Positions 45,331-53,200 are shown, numbered from the stretch's first letter. The stretch is DNA of 64,000 nt from Butyrivibrio proteoclasticus (GCF_900115735.1 NZ_FOXO01000009.1:81676-145675), one strand, 5' to 3'. Numbers and translations are program-made. Notes: a model not told the origin generated them from the sequence alone.

Positions 45331-45376
45331 GCTCCCACACCTCTCTTTGAAGTGTCCAATGGGAGCACATTTTTAT
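45331..45376 (+). terminator. Terminator after the choloylglycine hydrolase gene
   Basis: GCTCCCA (45331-45337) pairs with TGGGAGC (45360-45366) and is followed by a T-rich run. Confidence 0.65.
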
Positions 45377-45389
45377 TTTAGGGGTTATT

Positions 45390-45515
45390 ATGCAACTTAA
45401 AAAGTCTAAGACTTATAAGGAGCAGGTTGAAATATTAAGAAATAAAATTTATATAATCCGGATGCTTAATCATTTCACAAATCAGGCGGACATTAAGTTT
45501 CCCACTTTTCAATAA
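45390..45515 (+). pseudogene. N-terminal fragment of an Abi family protein
   Basis: A 41-codon frame starts MQLKKSKTYKEQVEILRNK, which resembles the opening of Abi_2 (AbiD/AbiF) abortive infection proteins, then departs from the family. The downstream part overlaps a remnant on the other strand. The gene is broken after about 19 codons. The call rests on a short match. Confidence 0.4.
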
Positions 45516-45608
45516 ATCTACAGTTTCATCATCTAACCCAAGTTCATCTACAGAGAACGGATGTTGCTCTCTGTTCTCTGTAAGTCCCAGAAGATAATCT
45601 GATGTCAC
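45435..45608 (-). pseudogene. C-terminal fragment of an XRE-family regulator
   Basis: On the minus strand the frame reads TSDYLLGLTENREQHP, then ELGLDDETVDLLKSGKLN and CEMIKHPDYINFIS before a stop. This pattern follows the HTH domain in many clostridial XRE regulators. The HTH half is missing; an in-frame stop lies just upstream. The rest of 45201-45807 shows no other recognisable gene. Confidence 0.55.
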
Positions 45609-45807
45609 TTATCTAATAGAATTCGCGCCAAGAATAAGTCACTATAAACTGATGGAGTTATATTCCAAAAAGTCAGGAATGCTCCATGGCTCCCGGCTGT
45701 TAAATAAAAAGAGTGCTGCATAAGTGCCAAGTGTAAATTGACACCGCGATCATGCAATACTATAATTGTGCCATAAGAATGTTGACACAAAGGAGGATAT
45801 TATTGCT

Positions 45808-46098
45808 ATGACACTTGAAGATGCTTTGAAAAGAATATCGGAACTTGAAGAAGAGAATAAAAATCTTAGGGAAGAACTTGAATTCTATAAAAGTAAAAAG
45901 TTTGCCGGTAGACAGAAGCATGATGAGCATTGGATGAAGTCATATAACGACTTTGTGGCGCTATATGAGGACGGTCTTACAATTATGGAGATTGTAGATA
46001 GGGGAGATATCAGCCGTCGTACAGCCTACAGGTATAAGGCTTATTATGACGGGCTAAAGAAAAATCATAGAATTGATCAAGATAAAAAGAAAAAGTAA
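45808..46098 (+). CDS. Coiled-coil HTH protein associated with the recombinase
   Basis: 96 residues from ATG 45808 with AAAGGAGG 12 nt upstream. Residues 1-30 form a coiled coil (EDALKRISELEEENKNLREEL), and residues about 55-80 look like an HTH of resolvase type (YEDGLTIMEIVDRGDISRRTAYRYK). It probably binds DNA. It is separated by a terminator from the next gene and lies 680 bp before the recombinase, where it may regulate or aid recombination. Confidence 0.65.
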   Translation: MTLEDALKRISELEEENKNLREELEFYKSKKFAGRQKHDEHWMKSYNDFVALYEDGLTIMEIVDRGDISRRTAYRYKAYYDGLKKNHRIDQDKKKK

Positions 46099-46103
46099 TA
46101 GAA

Positions 46104-46136
46104 TTTGAGGTGCACTTTTTGCACCTCAAAGTTTTT
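46104..46136 (+). terminator. Terminator after the coiled-coil HTH gene
   Basis: TTTGAGGTGC (46104-46113) pairs perfectly with GCACCTCAAA (46121-46130), followed by GTTTTT. Confidence 0.85.
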
Positions 46137-46152
46137 GGAAGGAAAGAAGAGA

Positions 46153-46719
46153 ATGGAAAAGAATAAAACAAGAAATGTGTCTGTGATAAAGGATGCAGAC
46201 GGAAACAGCATTGTGATGATAAATGACATCATATTTAAGGGAAAGAGAAGCCTTAATTGGGAAGATGTGGAGCAATATCTCAAAGATTATGTTGGAGATT
46301 TTTATTCAATAGCTGGAGATGGAGAGATTGTTTTCATAGGAACAAATCTCCCGGGTGAATATTCAGGTTCAATTTATACAAAAAAACTTAAAGGTGCTGC
46401 CGCCAAAGCTAAAGCAAATGCTGCTCAGGGAATTCCGGAAATGATAGAAATAGCAACAAATGGGGTGTTTGAGGAAAATAGGAAGAAAAAACATGGACGT
46501 GATGCAAAAAACGGATGGTACAGATATGATACAAGATTCGGGCTGCCTGTTTACGGTGATGATGGGGAAATCAGTGGATACAACATATTCCACGCAAGAC
46601 TCTTAATTAGGCATGCGGCAAGCGGAAAGAAATATTTATATGATGTTATGGAAATAAAAAAAGAAACGAGCAAGTCCTGTCAGGCTGATGCCCTACCCGG
46701 TGATAAACCCATTTCTTGA
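46153..46719 (+). CDS. Mobile-element protein of unknown function upstream of the recombinase
   Basis: 188 residues from ATG 46153, with GGAAAGAAG upstream. It contains SLNWEDVEQYLKDYVG and FHARLLIRHAASGKKYLYDVMEIKKE. The latter half resembles phage-associated BECR-fold nuclease-like domains as I recall them, but I cannot confirm that. Similar proteins are frequent beside large serine recombinases of Firmicutes. Its function is unknown. Confidence 0.6.
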   Translation: MEKNKTRNVSVIKDADGNSIVMINDIIFKGKRSLNWEDVEQYLKDYVGDFYSIAGDGEIVFIGTNLPGEYSGSIYTKKLKGAAAKAKANAAQGIPEMIEIATNGVFEENRKKKHGRDAKNGWYRYDTRFGLPVYGDDGEISGYNIFHARLLIRHAASGKKYLYDVMEIKKETSKSCQADALPGDKPIS

Positions 46720-46778
46720 TTCTTATCTTAAAGAGGTTTGGAATAATTGTCAACAGAAATTTGGAGGGTTACTTATTT

Positions 46779-48533
46779 ATGAAGACTAAGAAGACTAAAT
46801 GCTATATCTATACCAGAGTTTCTACTGCTATGCAGGTTGATGGATATAGTTTGGATGCTCAGAAAGAAAAGCTCAAACGATATGCAGACTATGAAGAAAT
46901 GGAAATAGTAGGTGAGTATTCTGATGAAGGTCATTCTGGTAAAAACATAAATGGACGACCTGAGTTTGTAAGAATGCTTCAAGACATCGAAGATTGCAAG
47001 GATGATGTAAGCTATGTCCTTGTATTCAAACTTTCAAGATTCGGAAGGAATGCAGCTGATGTTCTTAATTCATTACAGTTAATGCAGGATTTTGGAGTAA
47101 ATCTCATATGTGTTGAGGATGGAATTAACAGTGCTAAAGAGTCAGGTAAACTCATGATCTCAATTCTTTCTGCGGTTGCAGAACTTGAACGTGAAAATAT
47201 CCTTGTTCAAACTATGGAAGGAAGAAGACAAAAAGCCAGGGAAGGCAAGTGGAATGGTGGATTTGCTCCATATGGATATAAACTTGTTGATGGTAGCCTT
47301 GTCATTGCAGAAGATGAAGCAGAGATGATACGCCTTATTTTTGATAAATATATTCATACGGATATGGGAGCAAATGGTGTGGCAGAGTACCTTAACAATC
47401 ATGGTCATAAGAAAAAACAGCGACAGAATAACACGCTTACCACCTTTGCTCCATCATTTATAAAAGGTGTTCTTGATAATCCTGTTTATATGGGAAAACT
47501 GGCATATGGGCGCAGGGCAACAGAGAAGATTCAGGGAACAAGAAATGAGTTCCACGTTGTAAAGCAGGACGAGTTCCCAATATATGAGGGTGAGCATGAT
47601 GCCATTATATCAGAGGAAGATTTCATGCTTGCTAAAGAAAAGCGTGAACGCACTGGTTTCAAGCATGAGAAGACACATAGCCTTGAACATGAGCATATTC
47701 TTTCGGGTATTCTTAAATGTCCTGTATGCGGTGGATCTATGTATGCAAACGTAAATCGTAAAAAGAGGAGTGACGGCTCATATTATAAGGATTTCTTTTA
47801 TTATGCTTGTAAGCATAGAATCAAATTAGACGGACATCATTGTGACTATCACAGGCAGTGGGGTCAGGATAAGGAAAATGCTGCAGTGGAAGAGACAGTC
47901 AAGAAAATGGTAAATAATCCAAAGTTCAAAGCTGCTTTAAAAGCAAAGATAGGAGCTAATGTAGATGCAAGCGAACTGAAAGCGGAGCGTGAAAGTTACA
48001 GAAAAAGCCTTCAGCAGTGTATAGGAGCAAAAAATAAGCTAGCCGCACAGATAGATGCACTTGATGTTACTGATAATTATTATGACAGAAAATATCAGGA
48101 TATGCAGGAGCGATTAGATGCGCTCTATGATCAGATGGGGGATATAGAAGAAAAGATAGAAACTGTAAATAAGAGAATCGAAAACCTTTTGCAGGAGCGA
48201 CTTTCAGCGGATACAATTTACAAAGTGCTAATTCAGTTTGATAAGCTTTATGATAACTTTACGGATCTTGAAAAAAAGAAATTCATGCAGTCATTTATTG
48301 AAGAAGTGCAAATATATGAGCAGCCAAAGGAAAATGGAAGATTCCTAAAGAGCATATCCTTTGCATTCCCTGTGTACTATAATGATAAAGAGTTTACTAC
48401 TATTGCATTTGGTGAAGATGCACTAAAAGAGTACGCAGACAACCTGACTAAAGAGAATCTTGTTGGTTGGGACAAAGAAATAACAGACGAAACCGTCGTT
48501 CTCTTAACGAAGACAAGCGCCAGTGAAGGCTGA
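46779..48533 (+). CDS. Large serine recombinase, integrase of the rlmD element
   Basis: 584 residues from ATG 46779 (GGAGGG upstream); a longer frame from 46716 lacks a site. The resolvase domain begins with YIYTRVSTAMQ, in which the serine is the nucleophile. A Recombinase domain (GFAPYGYKLVDG onward) and a zinc ribbon (LKCPVCGGSMYANV) follow, then a coiled coil. The final ETVVLLTKTSASEG copies the RlmD tail and is encoded across the 23-bp attachment repeat. The protein should integrate and excise the element at the 3' end of rlmD. Confidence 0.93.
   Translation: MKTKKTKCYIYTRVSTAMQVDGYSLDAQKEKLKRYADYEEMEIVGEYSDEGHSGKNINGRPEFVRMLQDIEDCKDDVSYVLVFKLSRFGRNAADVLNSLQLMQDFGVNLICVEDGINSAKESGKLMISILSAVAELERENILVQTMEGRRQKAREGKWNGGFAPYGYKLVDGSLVIAEDEAEMIRLIFDKYIHTDMGANGVAEYLNNHGHKKKQRQNNTLTTFAPSFIKGVLDNPVYMGKLAYGRRATEKIQGTRNEFHVVKQDEFPIYEGEHDAIISEEDFMLAKEKRERTGFKHEKTHSLEHEHILSGILKCPVCGGSMYANVNRKKRSDGSYYKDFFYYACKHRIKLDGHHCDYHRQWGQDKENAAVEETVKKMVNNPKFKAALKAKIGANVDASELKAERESYRKSLQQCIGAKNKLAAQIDALDVTDNYYDRKYQDMQERLDALYDQMGDIEEKIETVNKRIENLLQERLSADTIYKVLIQFDKLYDNFTDLEKKKFMQSFIEEVQIYEQPKENGRFLKSISFAFPVYYNDKEFTTIAFGEDALKEYADNLTKENLVGWDKEITDETVVLLTKTSASEG
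48489..48511 (+). repeat. Right attachment site (attR)
   Basis: Exact copy of 41012-41034, located inside the last codons of the recombinase gene. After excision the host rlmD would end with the tail that now closes the recombinase (TKTSASEG). Confidence 0.85.
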
Positions 48534-48543
48534 GTGTTACAGG

Positions 48544-48608
48544 CGCGGTTGTTCTGGCGAGCCCCGTATTTCGGGCGAGAGCAGAACTTCATTGTGAAAT
48601 AGTGGTGA
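48544..48608 (+). repeat. Element left-end hairpin repeat, copy 2
   Basis: Same arrangement as 41063-41143: GTTGTTCTGGC, an inner GC stem (GCCC with GGGC), GAGAGCAGAACTTC and GTGAAATAGTGGTG. It follows attR, so a second element with the same end structure appears stacked here. Confidence 0.7.
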
Positions 48609-48665
48609 GACATGACAAGCGCATAACCAAATCGATTTACTTATCTGAGATTATTCTATTTACCA

Positions 48666-48689
48666 CGGCTGGCCATCCAGCGCCAGCCG
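48666..48689 (+). terminator. Strong GC hairpin upstream of array 2
   Basis: CGGCTGGC (48666-48673) pairs perfectly with GCCAGCCG (48682-48689). It has no clear T-run. It occupies the same relative position as the hairpin before array 1. Confidence 0.45.
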
Positions 48690-48757
48690 CGTTTCTAATT
48701 CACGTAGCAAATCAGTTTGTTGCGATCGAATATTTTTCAAGGAATATTTTTCGACTT

Positions 48758-49132
48758 TATCAGAATGAAAAAGGCTTAGTTTACTGTCTAAATCTATGTG
48801 TTCTAGTTTTCAACAGTAGAATTCTATGGTGTATTACGGTTGATTTTAATAGTTTTTTCAAATTGGATCGTAATGTTTGTGAGGCGATTACGGCAGAAAA
48901 ATGATATGTGTGGAAGTCGACAGTAGGTAAAGAATGCTTACTACGTGCGGTATTTACATTTTGATGATATTGACCGTAATAAGATTCTTGGTACTACTGT
49001 CGATAAATACACATTGGTAATAGACGACCGTAATTGGTGTGCAATTACTACTGGCGGAATTGGGTAAATATTTAGAAAGACCGTAACGGCCGAGATAATG
49101 TTACTGCCGAAAAAGTAGATAATGCCAAAAGA
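48758..49132 (+). repeat. Hairpin array 2: 53-54 nt tandem units
   Basis: Units start at 48758, 48812, 48866, 48919, 48972, 49026 and 49079 (steps 54, 54, 53, 53, 54, 53). Each begins with a variant of GACCGTAA and carries a variant of TTACTGTCG or TTACGGC 22 nt later (24 nt in the first), giving a short hairpin with a variable loop. In the 49026 unit the inner bases GTAATTG and CAATTAC also pair. The stem sequence is unrelated to array 1, but the period and position before the gene are the same. Confidence 0.8.
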
Positions 49133-49194
49133 GAACGTAATGAGTGCTATAAAAGTAAAAAAAGAGAAAAAATAAAAAAGGAAATAATTAGTAG

Positions 49195-49986
49195 ATGAAT
49201 GGACTAAAAGAATTATTAGAAATAGAGAAGAACCGCTTGATAAGGATTAAATCTGTCGTAGATAACAGACTTATTGAAGTGCCTGAAGGGGCGTTAAGGA
49301 TATCAACATCCAATAACTGTACACAATTCAAACAAAGTATAGAAGCGAAGAAGAAACTGATTTACATAAAGAAAGATGATAAGCAACTTGCCTATCGCCT
49401 CGCTCAAAAATCTTACGACCAGAAAGTTCAAAAACTTGTAGACAGGCGCTTAAAGCAGTTGGACAAGCTTACTGAAGAATATGAAGACATCGAGATAGAA
49501 AAAATCTATGACAAACTTCATCCCATAAGGAAAGCATTGATACAGCCAGTAGAAATTCCATGGGAACAAAGACTTGCTAAATGGAAGAATACTCCGTATG
49601 TAGGAAAAGATTTTGCACCTGGTATGCCTGAAATCTATAGCAAGAAAGGGGAAAGAGTCCGCTCTAAATCAGAGAAGATATTAGCTGATACCTTTTATAA
49701 TATGGGAATTGAATACAAGTACGAGTGCCCAATAAAACTCAAGGGTTATGGAGTTGTGTATCCGGATTTTACATTTCTTAGGAAAAGAGACGGCAAGGAA
49801 ATCTACTGGGAGCATGATGGAAGAATGGATGATCCTGACTATGCAGAAAAAGCTATTAGAAAGATCAATACTTATATTGCAAATGGTATTTTTCCAGGTG
49901 ATAATCTTATAGTATCTTATGAATCATCTGGAACGGTTTTGAATGATAGGATTGTTGTAAAGATGATAGATAAATATCTTCGATAG
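49195..49986 (+). CDS. Array-associated PD-(D/E)XK-like protein, copy 2
   Basis: 263 residues, a clear paralog of the 41898 product: both have LIEVPEG or LVEVPEG near residue 25, LVDRRLKQ near 90, KKGERVRSKSEK near 150, YPDFT near 190 and IYWEHDGRMDDP or MYWEHDGRMDDP near 205. The N-terminal half is helical and basic. The nuclease-like residues are conserved in both copies, arguing that they are under selection. The gene starts 63 nt after the end of array 2. AAAAGGAAA precedes the ATG. Confidence 0.75.
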   Translation: MNGLKELLEIEKNRLIRIKSVVDNRLIEVPEGALRISTSNNCTQFKQSIEAKKKLIYIKKDDKQLAYRLAQKSYDQKVQKLVDRRLKQLDKLTEEYEDIEIEKIYDKLHPIRKALIQPVEIPWEQRLAKWKNTPYVGKDFAPGMPEIYSKKGERVRSKSEKILADTFYNMGIEYKYECPIKLKGYGVVYPDFTFLRKRDGKEIYWEHDGRMDDPDYAEKAIRKINTYIANGIFPGDNLIVSYESSGTVLNDRIVVKMIDKYLR

Positions 49987-50065
49987 TATTCTTCAGCGGT
50001 GATGCATGATTTAATATAAAGAGGTCCAGAAATAAGTTTTGAATAATTCGGGATAAAGGGGAAAC

Positions 50066-50458
50066 GTGGCATCAAGTATTATACATCTGGCAGTTACTAA
50101 CGAGCTTATTAAACACCATGCCTTTAAGGATGAAAACAGACTTAAGCTTGGAGCTATTCTTCCTGATGCAGGCAAAGGTAAAAAAGGTCATTTAAACAAG
50201 TAAATTTGGGGACGAAATAAAAAGTCTTATGATTTCGAATTATTCAGAGATAAGTTCGGAGAATTGATGAGGCAGGACGACTTATATCTTGGGTATTATC
50301 TTCACCTTGTTCAGGATATGTGCTACAGGCACTTTGTATATGACAAGTACCACTGGAATCCCATGATTCCAGGCAATGTAGAGAGCTATTTTTCGACAAT
50401 AGGCATTAGCAGTGATGAACAGGAAAAGATAAAAGCAAAACATACAAAAAGCTTTTGA
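50066..50458 (+). pseudogene. Zinc-dependent phospholipase C-like protein, interrupted
   Basis: GTG 50066 (GGGG upstream) starts VASSIIHLAVTNELIKHH and runs to GHLNK, where a TAA stop occurs. The same frame continues with SYDFELFRDKFGELM and YLGYYLHLVQDMCYRHFVYDKYHWNPMIPGN, as in intact Firmicutes relatives that I recall as Zn-dependent phospholipase C-like. The C-terminus also ends early. The in-frame stop and truncation indicate a remnant. The ATG at 50264 is unlikely to be a true start. Confidence 0.6.
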
Positions 50459-50513
50459 TCATGATGGATAAGTCTATAAGAATGGGAAAATATTAAAAGG
50501 AGACCCACATGCA

Positions 50514-50542
50514 TTGACCTTGACCTAAGGGGAGGGTATATC
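50514..50542 (+). promoter_or_regulatory. Promoter for the NUDIX-HD gene
   Basis: TTGACC at 50514-50519 and TATATC at 50537-50542 are 17 bp apart, 33 bp before the start codon. Confidence 0.5.
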
Positions 50543-50575
50543 ATTAACCCATAATAATTGACCTGGAGGATGAGT

Positions 50576-51658
50576 ATGAAATTTAAGTATTGTGCTGAAT
50601 GTGGACATGAATTACATGATATAAGGCTCGGCGATGACGATTGTAGGATTTGTCCTTCCTGCAAAAGAATATACGGAAACAATCCGCTTCCTGTTGTAGA
50701 GGTACTTGTTGTTAACGAGTTTAATGAGATCCTGTTACTTAAGCAAAACTATATATCGGAAGATAAATGGACTGTAGTATCAGGATATATGACCGAAGGT
50801 GAAACAATAGAAGAAGCTGTAGCAAGAGAAGTTAAAGAAGAAACCGGGCAGACTGTAACCGGATATCAGTATGTTTCAAGCTACTATTTTGAACCTAAAG
50901 GCCTTATCATGATAGGCTTCATTGCCTATGTGGAAAAGGCTCCTTTTGCAGAGTCCTGTGAAGTTGATGATCTCAAGTGGTACAAGATTACAGAGATAGA
51001 AGATGTGATTGCAAGAGAGAATAACTGCTCAGGTATGCATTTTGATATGTGTAAAAAGTATTTGAAAATGTATCCAACAAGAGAAGAAGCAGAACAGCTA
51101 ATAATAGATGCTGAAAAGTGTAATCCGGGTAAATGGGTCACACATAGCAGAATAACAGCACATTGCGCAGAAAGGATTGCGCAGTATAGTGGAATGGATG
51201 CCGATAAGGCATATGTTCTTGGACTTTTACATGATATAGGCAGGAAGTTTGGAGTGTTTCATCTAAGGCATGTGTCAGAAGGATATAAATATATGATGTC
51301 TCTTGGCTATGAAGACGTTGCAAGAATCTGCCTCACGCACTCTTTCAACCAGGACAAGATAGAAGCTTATGTGGGAAACTTTGACACCTCAGAAGAAGAT
51401 ACGGAGCTGATTCGTATTAAACTTAAAGAAACAGTTCAGGATGATTATGACAAGCTTATCGAGCTCTGCGATGCTATAGCAGGTGCTGAAGGTGTAATGG
51501 ACATCATAGACAGAATGAATGATGTTAAAAGCCGCTACGGTTCATATGATCCGGATAAGTGGCAGACAAATCTAAACCTTAAAGAATATTTTGAGAAAAA
51601 GATGGGCTTGGACTTATATGTTGCTGTAGACAAAGAAAATTATAAACCATCTCTATGA
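50576..51658 (+). CDS. NUDIX hydrolase fused to an HD domain
   Basis: 360 residues from ATG 50576 (GGAGG upstream). Residues 1-35 form a zinc ribbon (CAECGHEL ... CPSCKRIYG) as in NudC-type proteins. The NUDIX box GYMTEGETIEEAVAREVKEE is around residues 70-90. From about 185 an HD phosphohydrolase domain begins, with HCAERIAQYS and GLLHDIGRKFG carrying the HD pair near 221. Both catalytic motifs look intact. The fusion could hydrolyse a nucleotide-derived substrate in two steps; the substrate is unknown. Confidence 0.85.
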   Translation: MKFKYCAECGHELHDIRLGDDDCRICPSCKRIYGNNPLPVVEVLVVNEFNEILLLKQNYISEDKWTVVSGYMTEGETIEEAVAREVKEETGQTVTGYQYVSSYYFEPKGLIMIGFIAYVEKAPFAESCEVDDLKWYKITEIEDVIARENNCSGMHFDMCKKYLKMYPTREEAEQLIIDAEKCNPGKWVTHSRITAHCAERIAQYSGMDADKAYVLGLLHDIGRKFGVFHLRHVSEGYKYMMSLGYEDVARICLTHSFNQDKIEAYVGNFDTSEEDTELIRIKLKETVQDDYDKLIELCDAIAGAEGVMDIIDRMNDVKSRYGSYDPDKWQTNLNLKEYFEKKMGLDLYVAVDKENYKPSL

Positions 51659-51705
51659 TAATATTTTTTATGATGAGGCCATAAATAAATTTTATGAAAA
51701 GCCTG

Positions 51706-51736
51706 TTGACTCTTCCCTTAGGGAATCCCTTAAGGT
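51706..51736 (+). promoter_or_regulatory. MerR-type promoter with 19-bp spacer
   Basis: TTGACT (51706-51711) and TAAGGT (51731-51736) are 19 bp apart, the long spacing MerR proteins need. The spacer holds an imperfect dyad, CCTTAGGGA followed by TCCCTTAAGG. It lies 31 bp before the MerR-family gene and fits autoregulation. Confidence 0.6.
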
Positions 51737-51767
51737 GGTTTTATAAACAAATAAGGAGGTTCCAAAA

Positions 51768-52949
51768 ATGGAAAAGAAAATGACATCAGGAGAAATGGCA
51801 AAGAAAGCGGGAGTATCACAGAAGGCAATACGTCTTTATGATGAAAAAGGGCTACTTAAACCCACCGAATACTCTGAAGGTAACTATCGTCTTTACGATG
51901 ACGCAGCACTGCAGATTTTGGAAAAGATTGTGGCACTTAAGCAGATAGGGTTTTCCCTCGAAGAAATCAGAGATAATCTAAAGAGTGGTGAAGCCAGTGA
52001 CATTAAGGGCGCGCTGGAAATTCAGCTTCAGAAGATGGAGGAAAAGAAATATCAACTGGAGAAGATCACTGACGCAATTAAAAGAACTTTGGCACGAAAG
52101 GAAGAACTTGACTGGGATGACGTTGCAGAAATCGTACAGTATGTAAGTGTTGACCAGTCTGCTGATGAGCGCCACTGGGATGCTCTGAAGCATACAAGCG
52201 GAGAACTTGACTGGTATGTGAGAATCTTCAATTCTCTTGATCTTAAAGACGGAAAAAGAGTTCTTGATCTGGGATGCGTATACGCTAAGCTTTGGAGAAA
52301 CAATTGGACTGACATTCCCAAGGGAACAAAGATTACAGGGTATGACATTCACGGCAGCTGGGCAGATGATTTTGCAAGGTTCATTCCTGAGAACAAAGAT
52401 AAACTGCCTGAAGGCGCAGACATTAAGCTTGAATTTGCAGATCTTGAGGATGAGAAGACCTGGGATAAGATTGATGAAAATGGCGAATATGACGTAGTTA
52501 TAGCTCATTACCTTGATTCTGAGATAAAAGATATCGAAGCTATCGTGGCACATGCCAGCAAGGTAGTCGCAGAGGATGGTCTGTTTTCTTTCAACGGTGC
52601 TAACGTGGCAAACTGGAACAATCTCTTTAAAGAAGCTATTGAAGCTATTGGTGGAAACTCATCATTTATAGATGAAACAATAGCTAGTCAGACCGAGAAG
52701 AGAAATCAGTACATAAGCATGATGGAGAAGTATTTTGCAAGGGTGGAGTCAGTTCTTTTGCCTAATTTTTGGCATTATACTGAGGCAAAAGAAATCGTGG
52801 AGAAGATGAAGGGTTACTACAGTGCTCATGGGAAAGCTATTGCCGGATATGAGAACAAGCTCCTTGCATATTTTGAAGATAAAATTGAAAAAGACGGTGA
52901 GTTTGTGCTTGAGGCAAGAAGCCAGTTCTGGCATTGCTACAAAAAGTGA
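51768..52949 (+). CDS. MerR-family regulator fused to a SAM-dependent methyltransferase
   Basis: 393 residues; AAGGAGG precedes the ATG. Residues 1-75 are a MerR HTH (SGEMAKKAGVSQKAIRLYDEKGLLKP), 76-115 a coiled coil, and from about 140 a class I methyltransferase with motif I RVLDLGCVYAKLW (about 164-176). Motif I lacks the usual GxG after the cysteine, so SAM binding may be altered. The fusion may couple ligand sensing with methylation. It is the last gene before a zone of remnants. Confidence 0.85.
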   Translation: MEKKMTSGEMAKKAGVSQKAIRLYDEKGLLKPTEYSEGNYRLYDDAALQILEKIVALKQIGFSLEEIRDNLKSGEASDIKGALEIQLQKMEEKKYQLEKITDAIKRTLARKEELDWDDVAEIVQYVSVDQSADERHWDALKHTSGELDWYVRIFNSLDLKDGKRVLDLGCVYAKLWRNNWTDIPKGTKITGYDIHGSWADDFARFIPENKDKLPEGADIKLEFADLEDEKTWDKIDENGEYDVVIAHYLDSEIKDIEAIVAHASKVVAEDGLFSFNGANVANWNNLFKEAIEAIGGNSSFIDETIASQTEKRNQYISMMEKYFARVESVLLPNFWHYTEAKEIVEKMKGYYSAHGKAIAGYENKLLAYFEDKIEKDGEFVLEARSQFWHCYKK

Positions 52950-53105
52950 CCGGATTCAAGAAGAGTGTCAACATTAAGAGATACATAGCCTTGCTTAAAA
53001 GAGAGCAACTTTTTCGAAAACAGAAATAGTTGTCCGCTATTTCTTCACCACTTTACCCTAAACTATGTAAAGAGGGGGAAACATATCAAAGCCCAGTAGC
53101 TACGC

Positions 53106-53181
53106 AGTATGTTTAAATTAATAGCGGTAGTACCGCATGTTGAGACGGTGGTATTGCTGACAAAGACTGAACACATTTAAA
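53106..53181 (+). repeat. rlmD-tail-like attachment remnant, right side
   Basis: The frame SMFKLIAVVPHVETVVLLTKTEHI ends in a stop at about 53179 (the motif of interest is PHVETVVLLTKT). The last part is identical in protein sequence to the RlmD tail, although its codons differ. The upstream DNA matches 44089-44159. It probably marks the right end of a second, recombinase-less element beginning after attR. Apart from this and a terminator, 52950-53397 holds nothing recognisable. Confidence 0.65.
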
Positions 53182-53200
53182 TAGAAAGACACAAGTGGCT

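Noticed and set aside
41379..49986. TIGR-Tas or other known RNA-guided array system
   Set aside because: The adjacent protein shows no Nop5-like, RuvC or HNH signature; it looks like a helical domain plus PD-(D/E)XK. The comparison remains only an analogy.
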